Shown here piece by piece: positions 54,482-64,000 of a stretch of DNA of 64,000 bases. A program made the translations under genes and the position numbers. The notes below the pieces were generated by a model, which saw nothing but the letters and a program-made list of their open reading frames with translations, was not told the DNA's origin and did no database searches. Every line of letters begins with the position of its first letter. The stretch's first letter is position 1. Source of the DNA: Lepraria neglecta (lineage: Eukaryota; Ascomycota; Lecanoromycetes; Lecanorales; Stereocaulaceae); contig CM065646.1 in NCBI GenBank assembly GCA_033220425.1, forward strand, positions 1,371,501 through 1,435,500, in the 5' to 3' direction.

Positions 54482-55297
54482 TTTAATAAGGGGTGTTCTA
54501 TAAGTATTTCTGTGTCGTTCTATTGGCTTCTACCTTCTTGAGCTTGTGGCTGAACAAATACGATTATCGACCCGCCGCGAAACGTGTCTGTAGTGATTTA
54601 CCACATGACTGTGGTAAATAGCGGCACTTTTTAGCTAGACGCTGCAATTCGTTCCTTCTTTTACGTCGGATCTGATTGGCTCTTTCATCGACGGCGTACA
54701 TCCGCATTGATAGTGTCCAGACTCGCTGCTTTAGTGCCAGTATCAGCTCATGCAAGAATGCCTTTAGTCCCATTTGTGCCGCAATTCGCATCCTTCGCGC
54801 TATAATCCCAGACCGAATAAAATAATCAGCTCGGTTAAACACGTAACAGCATTTGAACATCTTTCCATTGTGATTGACTGTATTCCGATGCTGGTTGGCT
54901 CGTACATCACACTGTTGTGAGTTCATGTGGTACAGTCTCAGCATATCAGACCGTTCACAACAAGCTAGCTGCATATGATGTCGCTGTGCGCGGGGATACT
55001 AAAGCGTTGGGAGGCGGGGATATGAGGGTTTCTCATTCATATCAGCGCTAGGGTACTGCCTCAATGCTTCGGCACTGCGGCACGGCCGAATGGTCAGAAA
55101 TCCATATTGTATAAGAGCATGCACATTGTTACACTCTTCATCATTGTTTGGTTGTAGTTTGTTTCTCATGACTCAATGAGGGTTCTCATAATTCTGTGGA
55201 ATCAGCGACTCCCGGACTAGATGAGACAATCTTTGATTAGTGTACCTACTAGGGTTGCCTATGGAAGTCTGGTGGGAAGCAGACCACAATTGGTTGC
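54482..55297. other. Intergenic with one unassigned minus-strand frame
   Basis: A 136-codon basic frame at 54,564-54,974 (minus) has no recognisable domain or neighbours in frame; support for a gene is weak. Confidence 0.3.
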
Positions 55298-56358
55298 CTA
55301 GTGCCAGTATCTACTAGTCACCGGTCTCACCTTCTCCCAAGCCTCGTCCAATGCTTTTACGACATCCTCCGGCAGCGGTCCTTTGTCCAGATCGATCAGA
55401 TTTTGTTCGATGTGCTTAGCGCTAACTCCACTATCAGTTACATCCTCGAGGAATCAGAAAGGCTGCCCGTTACTTACCTGCTTACCCCAATCAATATAGC
55501 GTCAGGATACTTCTTGCCAAGCTGAGAATGGTGCGTCATCCACCTTAGGGCCACTTCCGCCATCGTGAGTCCATGCTTTTCTGCTGCTGGCTTGACAATG
55601 TCAAGAGCTTCGAAGTATTCGTCCCTGAAGTATTTGGCCCTGTACCTCTTCCCCTGCCACTTCTCCGGATCAAACCTCGAACCCTTCTCAACCTCCGTCT
55701 CTTTGCTGAAGGCTCCAGTGAAGAAGCCGCCGCCGAGTGGGTTGTATGCGTAGTACCCCATGCCGTAGTGCCGCAAGCAGGGGAGCATCTCAGCTTCGAT
55801 GGTCCGATTGAGCGAGTTGTAGATGCCTTGATACACACTGGGCTTGACCCATCCGTGTGCCTCACAGATCTCGCAGATCTGCGCCACCTCCCACGCCATG
55901 TAGTTCGATATAGCAAACTTGTCGAAGCAGCCTTCTTTGTATAGGTTGTTGACTTCACGCAGGGTATCGATGTAGGGCGTTGTCCGGTCCGGTCCGTGTA
56001 AGTACCACATGTCAACCTTTTTCGCATTCAGCGCCTTGAGCGAGCGCTTCATGTTCTCTCTCAGATGTTCAGGTCTGTGTGTCCATTGATCTTGGTCCAC
56101 ATTTTTCCCCACGGTGGGATAGAACTTGGTGTCCATGACGATGCCCCTCTCTTGCCAATTGAGCTTCCCGAGGTATTCTTCGGAAGAGCCGCTGCCATAG
56201 TAGCGAGAGGTATCGACTTCGTTATGGCCATAGGATTGGAAGATGTCAAGGATCTTGCCGGCTTCGGAGAGGTCGGTCACTCGGGATTGTTCCTGGCCAT
56301 TGCCAATGGTCATGGCCCCGAAGACGACCTTGACTGCGGATTTGGGCTGTGGTGCCAT
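55298..56358 (-). CDS. Aldo-keto reductase, AKR7 / aflatoxin-aldehyde-reductase type
   Basis: Two exons (56,358-55,478 and 55,430-55,298; intron GTAAGT...CTGATAG) give 337 residues. The TIM-barrel features are in order: VVFGAMTIG, the catalytic aspartate and tyrosine in NEVDTSRYYGSGSSEEYLG, lysine in MDTKFYP, histidine in DMWYLHGPDR, then AISNYMAWEVAQICEIC, YNSLNRTIEAEMLPC, and GLTMAEVALRWMTHHS with a C-terminal NADPH-binding ILIGVS. The spacing and GxxxNxR-type ending match AKR7-like reductases that reduce aldehydes. MAPQPKSAVK is taken as the start; a Met four codons earlier is possible. Coding sequence is intact. Confidence 0.9.
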
Positions 56359-57829
56359 GGCGTGTTGCAATTGCTGATGATTTGCGGAGGGGTGGCTGAG
56401 ATGGGGAAGTTTGAACTATTTCGAGACTGTCAATAGCAGATTTGGGAGAAGCTCTCATGTTAAGACATGGCGAATGGAAGAATCGGCATCGCCGCCGATT
56501 AGATGACGTAGACGGCGCGGAACCTTTTCGCAAGAAGGTCTCACGCTTGGTTCCCTATCTTGCAGACTAAGAGACCGCACTGCGAACGGGAGCATTTTGC
56601 CGCCCCGAGGGGCAAAATTTACGAGTTTCCAGAACTCGTGGCTGGTACGAGAAGATTGGCAGAATTGCCAAGAGATATGATATATGTACACCCCTTATCA
56701 CTATACGCACTGCAATCGACCAGTCCAGCTCGTGAAAGTTGATTTGTTAAACATTGTCGGTACTACAATCTGGGGGTTGTTGCAAGCAACAATGAAGAAG
56801 CTCGAATAACCTAGGCAGCATGTGACTCAGTATGATTACTGATGTTTCCATGTTGCAATCAGAGGCCCAGCGCACATGAGGCATTTTCGATCATCATGAA
56901 CTTCACTACGGGTGAAAACACCTTCCGTGTCCAATTCAATGACATTGCCTTGCCTATTCCATGTGGATATAGATCTTCGGGATATAGACCTTCGGGATAC
57001 AGACTTTTGGGAGACTTGGACCCTGCAGGCTATATTGCACGGGGCTGCCGGCTCATTCAAGTTCAAGCCAGGAGCAATAACCCTGAAGTGACCTATAGGC
57101 GGAGCAGCTTCCACTGTTCAAGACTTTTAAACCACTCCGCTAGGTGTTCAGAACTGCCGCATCTTTGTCAGCTCTGTCCAGATCGCTCGGTAGATCTATT
57201 TGCCCGAGGTTTGCTCAAGCTCCGTTGGTAGTCTAGTACAGTGAAGCTTTTATGACTCGAGAAAAGTGGCTTGATGATTATCTTGGATCTGTTGTTTGCC
57301 GGGATCACTTCTGTCGTCGTAATGGTACTGTCGTGCTGTCTTGATTTCCCCCACGAAGGCTACTTATCATGGGAGGGCTGCAATATTTATAAGAGAGTAT
57401 CTGCTTTGGATTTCCTCTTTTTGCAGTCAAGCGCAACTTCATGAGAACTTCATGAGATTTCCTTGCCCTGTATCGATTGTCAAACACCTGCTTCGTGATG
57501 GCGGCCAAAGACGCAAGGAACGATGAAATATTGAATTCCATAACAAGCCTAGACTAGGACTCAGGCAGACTTCTCAGATTTCTGACGTATTTCGATACTG
57601 ACAGCATATCACAGCGTGTGCTGGCAAATCTGCGCTCCTTCGGTGTAAGCCATTCTAAGACCCCACTGATCAACGTGTCAAGTACACTTCCAACATCCGC
57701 CATTGATGAGTGCCTGTAGTCACTCATTGACAATGGCTTGGCTGGGTATCATCCTGGAGGCATCAACTTTTTGTCCATAAGTTTGTGTAGATGTGCATCA
57801 GTGGGTCCAGAGCTACCACAGAAGCCGAG
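56359..57829. other. Intergenic; no supported gene
   Basis: A plus frame at 56,842-57,231 contains short SGYRPSGYR repeats but no domain. The rest shows only scattered small frames. Confidence 0.35.
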
Positions 57830-57956
57830 GCCTCTTTGGAGACAATGGTAAGCTTTATGCATGAGGAGCGGCGAGGACCCTCAAAATTGACTTTGAACCA
57901 TACAGCGTAGGAAAAATTGTCTGAAATCCACGTGGGCCGCTCATGGTGTGAGAAAC
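57830..57956 (+). pseudogene. Exon of a TPR-like gene upstream of the Copia insertion
   Basis: The frame reads RGLFGDNGKLYA-GAARTLKI, FEPYSVGKIV-NPRGPLMV-ET with three TGA codons at likely CGA positions. It ends AAAC|GTAAGTATG, a strong donor. Splicing to 61,508 restores a coherent frame (ET-DLFETGSLTPTVALDHYA), so the exon belongs to the gene that continues after the Copia element. The stops suggest the gene was already decaying. Confidence 0.5.
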
Positions 57957-57999
57957 GTAAGTATGACTGCCTCTAGATCGCTATTACTAAATTGACAAA

Positions 58000-58004
58000 G
58001 TATT
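58000..58004. repeat. Copia target-site duplication GTATT, left
   Basis: Identical to 61,501-61,505; both directly abut the LTR ends. Confidence 0.92.
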
Positions 58005-58183
58005 TGTTGTATGCTATTTGCCATTTTCCTTTATCACCATTTCTTTGTCAACATTCTAGCGTCTTCTACTGTTTGACACTCCATCATGTATATTAGGAGC
58101 CTTATTCCATAGATCCTGGCTCCTCAGGCTGTTCACATTCATAGATCTCATTGATACATTGCAACGCTTACACCATAGCGACA
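58005..58183 (+). repeat. Copia 5' LTR
   Basis: Starts TGTTGTATGC and ends CATAGCGACA, 179 bp; same family as the solo LTR at 28,397. Confidence 0.95.
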
Positions 58184-58439
58184 GTTATGAGCCCGGATTG
58201 CCCTAATTGGTTAGCTTAACGGTGCTAAACCCGATCAAGCATACCACCCGCTGCACCCGATTCTTCAACATCTTCAACAGCCTCAAACTCATCCAATTTC
58301 CTTCATCGCGGTAGAAGCTATCAATATAAGCTTACAAGCTACCGTTCCTGCATCGATCACCCTCACAGGTATATTAGTATGGTATAACTGGATCTCTATT
58401 ATTAGATCCAGTGCAAAACAATCAGACATCTGGGATCTC

Positions 58440-61260
58440 ATAGACCCATCGCTCGATTAAGAGCCCCTACTCACTGCTCCTACTCTTCCAAGACGAACAG
58501 GGCTACTACCAGGCCTTACAGAAATCGAGCGCAACGATCAATACACTGATTAGTTACTAGAGTTCAATGTTCGACAAAAGGATCATAGGGAGAAGAAGGA
58601 TACACTAATCCGTACATTATCATACATACAAAAATCGATCTCACCTGAGTACGTCACGTACATTCTCGACAAGGACACTCTATAGTAAGCTCTTCGATCC
58701 CTCTAACAGGCTATCGAACCTTATTCAAGTATCCGAGCTCTTGAGATTGATCGTCAGTACAAAGCACTTTGTGCAGGACCACCAAAGGGTCAGAACATCA
58801 AGCAGTAGCTTAGTAGATAGGAAACGGTCTATGTAGAAGCTAAAGCAACGAGGCATTCGGATATTGAAACAGGTTTAATTCTCAACTACTTTATTAACAG
58901 CCTCAAGCAGACGGATCCTACCTAGACCGCAACATCACTTTATGACTTACAGCTCAGACGTTCCCGAAACAAGAAAACACCTACCTTCATGGAAGTCCTC
59001 AATCTCTTTCGACAAATCGGTGCAGATAATCTACTATCTAGCAACTCTGTATCCTTATCATATACGGCAACGCTGCAAGGTTAACCTCCGATACCCATAT
59101 CTACAAACCCTCAAAAATCAAAGGAACCGCCCCAGGAATGTGCTTATGGGATGGCACATTGGTATAGTAATTACTATTACCTTATCGAATCACTACGTCC
59201 TAATGGCTGGAAACCTAATGCCAAGATTGTCAAGAAAGTGGAAGAAGCCCTGAAGGATTCAAAAGTCAAAGCTAACGTCGAAAAGGCTAGGAAGTGGAGA
59301 GCTAATAAGCAGACATCGAAAACAACTGCTGAGCCTCTAACTGAACCACAGGATCCAAGAACCTTTACAATAAAATGGTATCACAGCGATCCTGCAGCAG
59401 TCCTCAACATAAACGACTATAATATTGCGAACTCCTGGATACTAGATTCCGGTTCGAACATCCATGTCTGCAACGATCCACATCGCTTCAAAACAACTCA
59501 CTCTACTACATCCGACGACTATCTTGTTTCCGGATCAACAACATATCCTATCACTACCTATAGGACGGTCGACATCACCGTCGCGTCACCAACTAGTGGG
59601 ATAGAAAATATTACACTTAATCAAGTGGCCCTGATCCCAGGATTCTTCACTAACTTAGTCTTATTTAGTAAGGCAAAGGCTGTAAACATTTATTGGGATA
59701 CTATAAAGGATACTCTATACATAGTCGAAAAAGGAAGACAGGATCACTTCTGCCAGCTCAAACCATATAATGGGCATTAGATTGTTGAATATAATGACCT
59801 ACCATCGGCGAAACAAATCTTTGCTTTATCCGCTGCGAACTCCGACTTATCAATAAAGGCAGCTTCAAAAGCTGCATCTCAGCAAAAAACTTTCGAAGCT
59901 TCGCCAAACCATCTACACTAAATAATAGGCCATGTAGGAGCTGATGCTATTTCCAAGCTACTAACTGCAGCTGAAGGACTAAAGCTCACTTCGCCATATG
60001 CTCAAGACGAGTTTAAAACCTGCGAAACCTGTCGCCTGTCGAAAGTACATCGGATTATTTCAAGAACAAGCGATAATGAAGTCCCATCAACACGTCCACT
60101 TCATTGAGTAGCCTATAATCTTATTCCTATGGAGCAAGGCTACAATAGGTATGCTTGGATCAGTTATTTTGTCTGCAAGAATACCTACTTCTATTGGTTA
60201 TGGACACATCGCAACAAGTATAAGGCTACTAATATAGTCGCCCGTATGGTCAACATCGCAGAAAATCAGTACTAACAGCGGATAACTTTCCTTCGTACTG
60301 ATAGTGAGAAGTCCTTAGGACAAGCCTTCGAAGACCTACTTACTGGGTATGGCATCCAATCAGAGCGCACTGCTCTATACACCCCTGCCCAAAACGGAAA
60401 ATCCGAGCGCTCTGGGGGGGTGATTATTCAGAAAGCCAGATGTATGAGGATCAGTGCTAACTTGCTATATGATCTATGGCCAGAAACAGTATCAGCAGCG
60501 GTATATATCCTTAACCGCACCCTAATATCTAGGACGGGAATAACACCGTTCGAAGCCCTTTACCACTCAAAGCCGACGCTCTCACATATAAAGATTTATG
60601 GCTGCAGAGCTTACCCTCTTATTTACAACATTCCAAAGCTCCAGAAGCTAGAGCCTCGAGCTCACATTGGGTATCTAGTAGGGTACAGCTCCAGGAATAT
60701 CTATCGCATTTAGATTCCTAGTAAGAAGAGCAAGAACTGCTACAAGCCATACAAATCTTGCAAGAAATCCCTGAAGCTCTACTGGCCGATAATCAAGATG
60801 AACAGGAGCTGGAGATTCCCATTCCTAGCAATGGCAACACTACTCCAATCCCACCTCCCAAGACAATAACCAATGAACACCAATCATACATATCACCGCC
60901 GCCATCAGAAGTGGTCGATCCTAATGAATCTATATCCTCATCGGCATCCTCATCGGCATCCTTATCAGGAACACCACCAGTAGGTGACGGAGATAGCAAC
61001 GGGGAATATCGACCAACAGGAGCTCCCGCTCCCCGCTCCAACGATATATCCGCAGATGTGAATAAGGATAACATCCTTCCTTCCAGAACCAGGAACCGTC
61101 GACAAGCTCATGCGGTAGCCATCAACAATCTACATGGGTCACAGCCTCATGGATTCCCACGGCCGATATGTCAGCAGATGGCCTCACCAAAGCTTTGCCA
61201 ATTCAAAAACACCAAAACTTCATCAAACTCCTCAACATGGCCGACATTTCAACCCTCATT
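58440..61260 (+). pseudogene. Copia gag-protease-integrase relic
   Basis: Gag-like sequence (LQAIEPYSSIRALEIDRQYK) lies near 58,710. The protease region near 59,440 reads SWILDSGSNIHVCND, an intact DSG motif. The integrase zinc region keeps H-x-GHVG and CETCRLSKVH. In the catalytic core RTDSEKSLG and NGKSER remain, but the first aspartate region reads YNLIPME. A coding linker (IPEALLADNQDEQELEIPIP) leads to SRTRNRRQAHAVAINN, where Copia polyproteins normally enter reverse transcriptase. The sequence then resumes at DGLTKALPIQKHQNF, the end of RNase H. Several TAG/TAA stops replace CAG/CAA. Confidence 0.88.
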
Positions 61261-61321
61261 GTGTGATTTTTACAGCTGATTTTTACAGCCTGATCGCATC
61301 AGCGCTCAAGCTGGGGGGTTG

Positions 61322-61500
61322 TGTTGTATGCTATTTGCCATTTTCCTTTATCACCATTTCTTTGTCAACATTCTAGCGTCTTCTACTGTTTGACACTCCA
61401 TCATGTATATTAGGAGCCTCATTCCATAGATTCTGGCTCCTCAGGCTGTTCACATTCATAGATCTCATTGATACATTGCAACGCTTACACCATAGCGACA
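61322..61500 (+). repeat. Copia 3' LTR
   Basis: 179 bp, two transitions different from the 5' LTR and one base different from the solo LTR at 28,397-28,575. Confidence 0.95.
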
Positions 61501-61505
61501 GTATT
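61501..61505. repeat. Copia target-site duplication GTATT, right
   Basis: Followed by AG, so that TATTAG supplies the splice acceptor of the interrupted intron. Confidence 0.92.
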
Positions 61506-61507
61506 AG

Positions 61508-62250
61508 AGACTTGTTTGAGACGGGCTCTCTTACTCCGACAGTCGCTCTCGACCACTACGCAATACCGTTCATCGAAAATGACACTAATGAAGATCGCTT
61601 GGCTCGAGCTTTCCTGTACGACACATATGGTGACATTGCGTTTGGTGAAGATGATTTCAATCGGCTAAGCAGTATTTCTCGCAAGTATTGTGCCTCCGCG
61701 AAATGTGCTTTAGTGAACTTAGTGAAGACACCATGACGGTGCAGGCAAAACTCATGGACACACTTCTACGCCAAGGCCAGTATCAAGAGGTGGCCACTAC
61801 GTTGACACGAATCACAATCCGGTACTCTCGCTGCCCAGGCGTGTTATCTCCCCTGAAAAGATTCATGGTTCGACACCAGATGGCGAAAGCGTGTTTCGGT
61901 TTAGGGAACTTATCCAACGCAAGGTGGCACGCGACATATTCATTGACGATGTTTGAAAACATAGCACCACTTAAATTTGCGGAATGAGATTTTTTAAATT
62001 GCACACTCTCAATTAGAACATCGACACTGACATTACAACAGCACCCTCTCTCTGCCAGGCAACATGGGAATTGCTGAGGGTAACACAGAGGATGCTTTGA
62101 AGTTCCATATTGAGGCGCTAGACATCAGAAAGGAATTTCTGGGCGATACGCTTGCAACAGCTGCTTCCTACTATAAGAAGGCAATGTTTGTATCACTTGG
62201 TAGGCATTTTTCATCTAATCGGCCCACGCGGTCCTGCGTGAGTCATCGCT
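61508..62250 (+). pseudogene. TPR-like gene, 3' part, after the Copia insertion
   Basis: Continues the exon at 57,956 with DLFETGSLTPTVALDHYAIP, LARAFLYDTYGDIAFGEDDF. A frame change near 61,710 leads to helical-repeat sequence (MDTLLRQGQYQEVATTLTRI, HQMAKACFGLGNLSNARWHA), then near 62,064 to GNTEDALKFHIEALDIRKEF, which is tetratricopeptide-like. Frame breaks without clear introns suggest decay. No catalytic domain is recognised. Confidence 0.5.
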
Positions 62251-62431
62251 GAACGTTGAAAACGCCACCGAAGGTTATATAAAATTTCACTTTTTAGTTT
62301 TTTAGCTCCATTACTTCGCACACAATTCCATAATTTCTCCTTCATCACCATCCGACGTACTCCCAAGCTCACCATTCCTTTGACAAAGATTGCCTGATAT
62401 CAATCACCTTCCTACGACAGCTTCAGCGGCC

Positions 62432-64000
62432 ATGTCCAGCTACGAAGATAAGTTGGCTCACTCCTCCGCCGAAGAAGATAATCCAGAGGAGGCATCCTTT
62501 CTGAGCAAAATAGGCGGTGCGGTGTCATCCCATAAATCTGTGTTCTGCTGTGGGGGATCAATTGCAATCGTCGCTGATGACGACTCTCGGTTTGATTATG
62601 TGACTACTAACAAAAAGCAACTCACCTCACCTCCCGTGATCCTGCGCTGGGATCTCCCCAATGGTAAGGCCATCCGCAAATTGACCCTGCCACCCATCGT
62701 CAAAGGGAAAAAAGGGCAAACTGCTATCAAAGAACTTTTGCAAGACTGCTCTCCGGCTACTTTCGGCAAAAAGGGCGAGGAAGTGTTGGACGAGACGTAT
62801 CGAAAGGCCGCCAAGCTCGACAACAACCAATTTTCGACCAATTTCAATCCTCATGATGTAGGCATCATTGATGTCATTACTCAAATGCTGCTTCCAGGGA
62901 TTGCGAAGCCTTTCACAGGTACCGAATCGATTTGGGAAGAGCATCTGGGAGTCATTGCCGAACTCTACAAGCTCAACGTATGTATAGCACGCAACGCATG
63001 GAACTGACTGCTAATTGCTCGACAGATCTATTCTGCTCCATCGGGAAAGTTCCGTCCGCACGTTGACACGCCTCGTGGAGCTACTCAATTTGGTTCCCTG
63101 GTTGTTTGCCTCCCAAATCCCCACCAAGGTGGACAGCTACGTGTGGCTCATGATGGCCTTGACATGGAATGGGATTGGAGTAACAAAGGCGAAACAGAAG
63201 ACGACCAGAGTATTGAATGGGCGGCATTCTACAGCGACTGTGAGCATGAGGTAAAAGAGGTCACAAGCGGCCACCGTGTTACTCTGACATACAACCTCTA
63301 CGTCCACGAGCGAGTTGGTGGGATTATGCGAGATCTTCCAACACCAGATCTGAGCTCCATGGTCTTGTATCATCGAGTCAAAGAGGCGCTAGCCTCGCCC
63401 GCGTTCATGAAGGACGGTCAGTTCCCCAAGCTTCTCTCGGAATCATCTGCTGACATATTCTCCTCATCTAGGTGGTACTCTAGGATTCTACTGTCGGCAT
63501 GCATATGCTCATACCAGTGACTACCATAATGAACGTCTTCCCATGGCTCTGAAAGGTCTTGACGCAGTTTTCTATGCCACTTTCCATCACTTGGTTCATA
63601 GCGTCGGGATGCATGCCGTGATGGACGACTTGGACGACGAGCGATCTAGTTTTTCTGAGTTCGACTCAAATGATGAAGATTACAACGCTGAATTAGTCGC
63701 CACTGGGCTCCATGGAATCCAGATGAGCGAGGAGGGCGGCGATGACGAGAGTGCAAGTGTGCGAGAGATCGTAAAGGACGCATGGAGGTCGAAGTGGCGA
63801 AAAGATATCCACTGGTTCGGCGGGCCGGGGCACCAAGAGATTGCTCTTGTTCATCTAGCGGTAAGTACATAATGTTAACAATCGGCCAAATTCCTACTGA
63901 TTAAATACATACAGTATGGCAATCAGCCGAGCATGGTGTGGCATTACTCTTCAGCAGCTATCTTGGTCAAGGTACCAAGATTCAACTCCAAAGTCAGGAA
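62432..64000 (+). CDS. 2-oxoglutarate/Fe(II)-dependent oxygenase, runs off window
   Basis: Exons 62432-62977, 63026-63416, 63472-63860 and 63915 onward, joined by consensus introns. The start is MSSYEDKLAHSSAEEDNPEE. The double-stranded beta-helix iron site is visible: HxD in GKFRPHVDTPRGATQFGSLV, and a distal histidine in DCEHEVKEVTSGHRVTLTYN, as in fungal prolyl-4-hydroxylase-like proteins annotated as 2OG-Fe(II) oxygenases. The gene is intact as far as it can be read; its 3' end lies beyond the window. Substrate unknown. Confidence 0.82.

Larger units (their letters stand above)
58005..61500 (+). mobile_element. Copia LTR retrotransposon lacking reverse transcriptase
   Basis: 3,496 bp with 179-bp LTRs (58,005-58,183 and 61,322-61,500) that differ at two C/T positions, and a GTATT duplication. 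A priming-site region begins GTTATGAGCCCGG right after the 5' LTR, and a G-rich polypurine tract (CTGGGGGGTTG) precedes the 3' LTR. The internal 3.1 kb encodes Gag, protease and integrase remnants, then jumps near 61,130 to the last residues of RNase H. The reverse transcriptase is deleted. Near-identical LTRs mean a fairly recent insertion, so a related intact element must have supplied the enzymes. Confidence 0.95.

Noticed and set aside
60793-61074. Minus-strand frame in the Copia element
   Set aside because: It is the reverse of the Ser/Pro-rich linker between integrase and the deleted reverse transcriptase.

Overview
The window is genomic DNA from a filamentous ascomycete (Pezizomycotina). 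Genes are split by short introns of about 45-110 bp with GTAAGT-like donors and CTAAC-like branch sites. The gene families are typical of that group: SAT4-type membrane protein, cytochrome P450s, heme-thiolate peroxidase, Ppo/linoleate-diol-synthase type oxygenase, NCS1 permease, Hsp70-like ATPase and AKR7 reductase. Repeats carry the mark of repeat-induced point mutation (RIP): CpA/TpG is almost absent and CAA/CAG codons have become stops. No species can be named from sequence alone.

Layout. 1-5.6 kb: a RIP-destroyed Gypsy chromovirus with its 3' LTR, a 122-bp palindromic MITE, and more TA-rich wreckage. 5.9-16.4 kb: an intact secreted FAD oxidoreductase, then mostly eroded secreted-protein genes. 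16.83-32.06 kb: a nested structure. A heme-thiolate (chloro)peroxidase gene is cut by a 15,215-bp unit with 19-bp perfect terminal inverted repeats and an 8-bp target duplication (CTATCAAG); removing the unit and one duplication rejoins the peroxidase reading frame. Inside, a hAT transposase is itself split, with its N-terminal half at the right end and its C-terminal half at the left. About 12.3 kb lies between the halves: an LTR fragment, a SAT4-type gene, a 965-bp fold-back element, two apparently intact P450 genes, a solo Copia LTR in an eroded NLR-like gene, and the end of another transposon.

33.5-45.4 kb: a decayed Ppo-like oxygenase with an internal 73-residue tandem duplication, an NCS1 permease, an Hsp70-like ATPase and a Ser/Thr-rich single-pass membrane protein. 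46.3-54.5 kb: a 600-residue Ser/Pro-rich protein, then a tandem array of four, perhaps five, paralogous single-pass membrane proteins sharing a KVGIGLGVP-type membrane segment. 55.3-56.4 kb: an aldo-keto reductase. 57.8-62.3 kb: a TPR-like gene whose intron holds a young Copia element (179-bp LTRs, GTATT duplication) that has lost its reverse transcriptase. 62.4-64 kb: a 2-oxoglutarate/Fe(II) oxygenase running off the window.

The most notable feature is the 15.2-kb hAT-bounded unit with host-type genes inside it. Its ends and target site are read directly from the sequence. Whether the cargo was carried in by the transposon or arrived later cannot be settled here.
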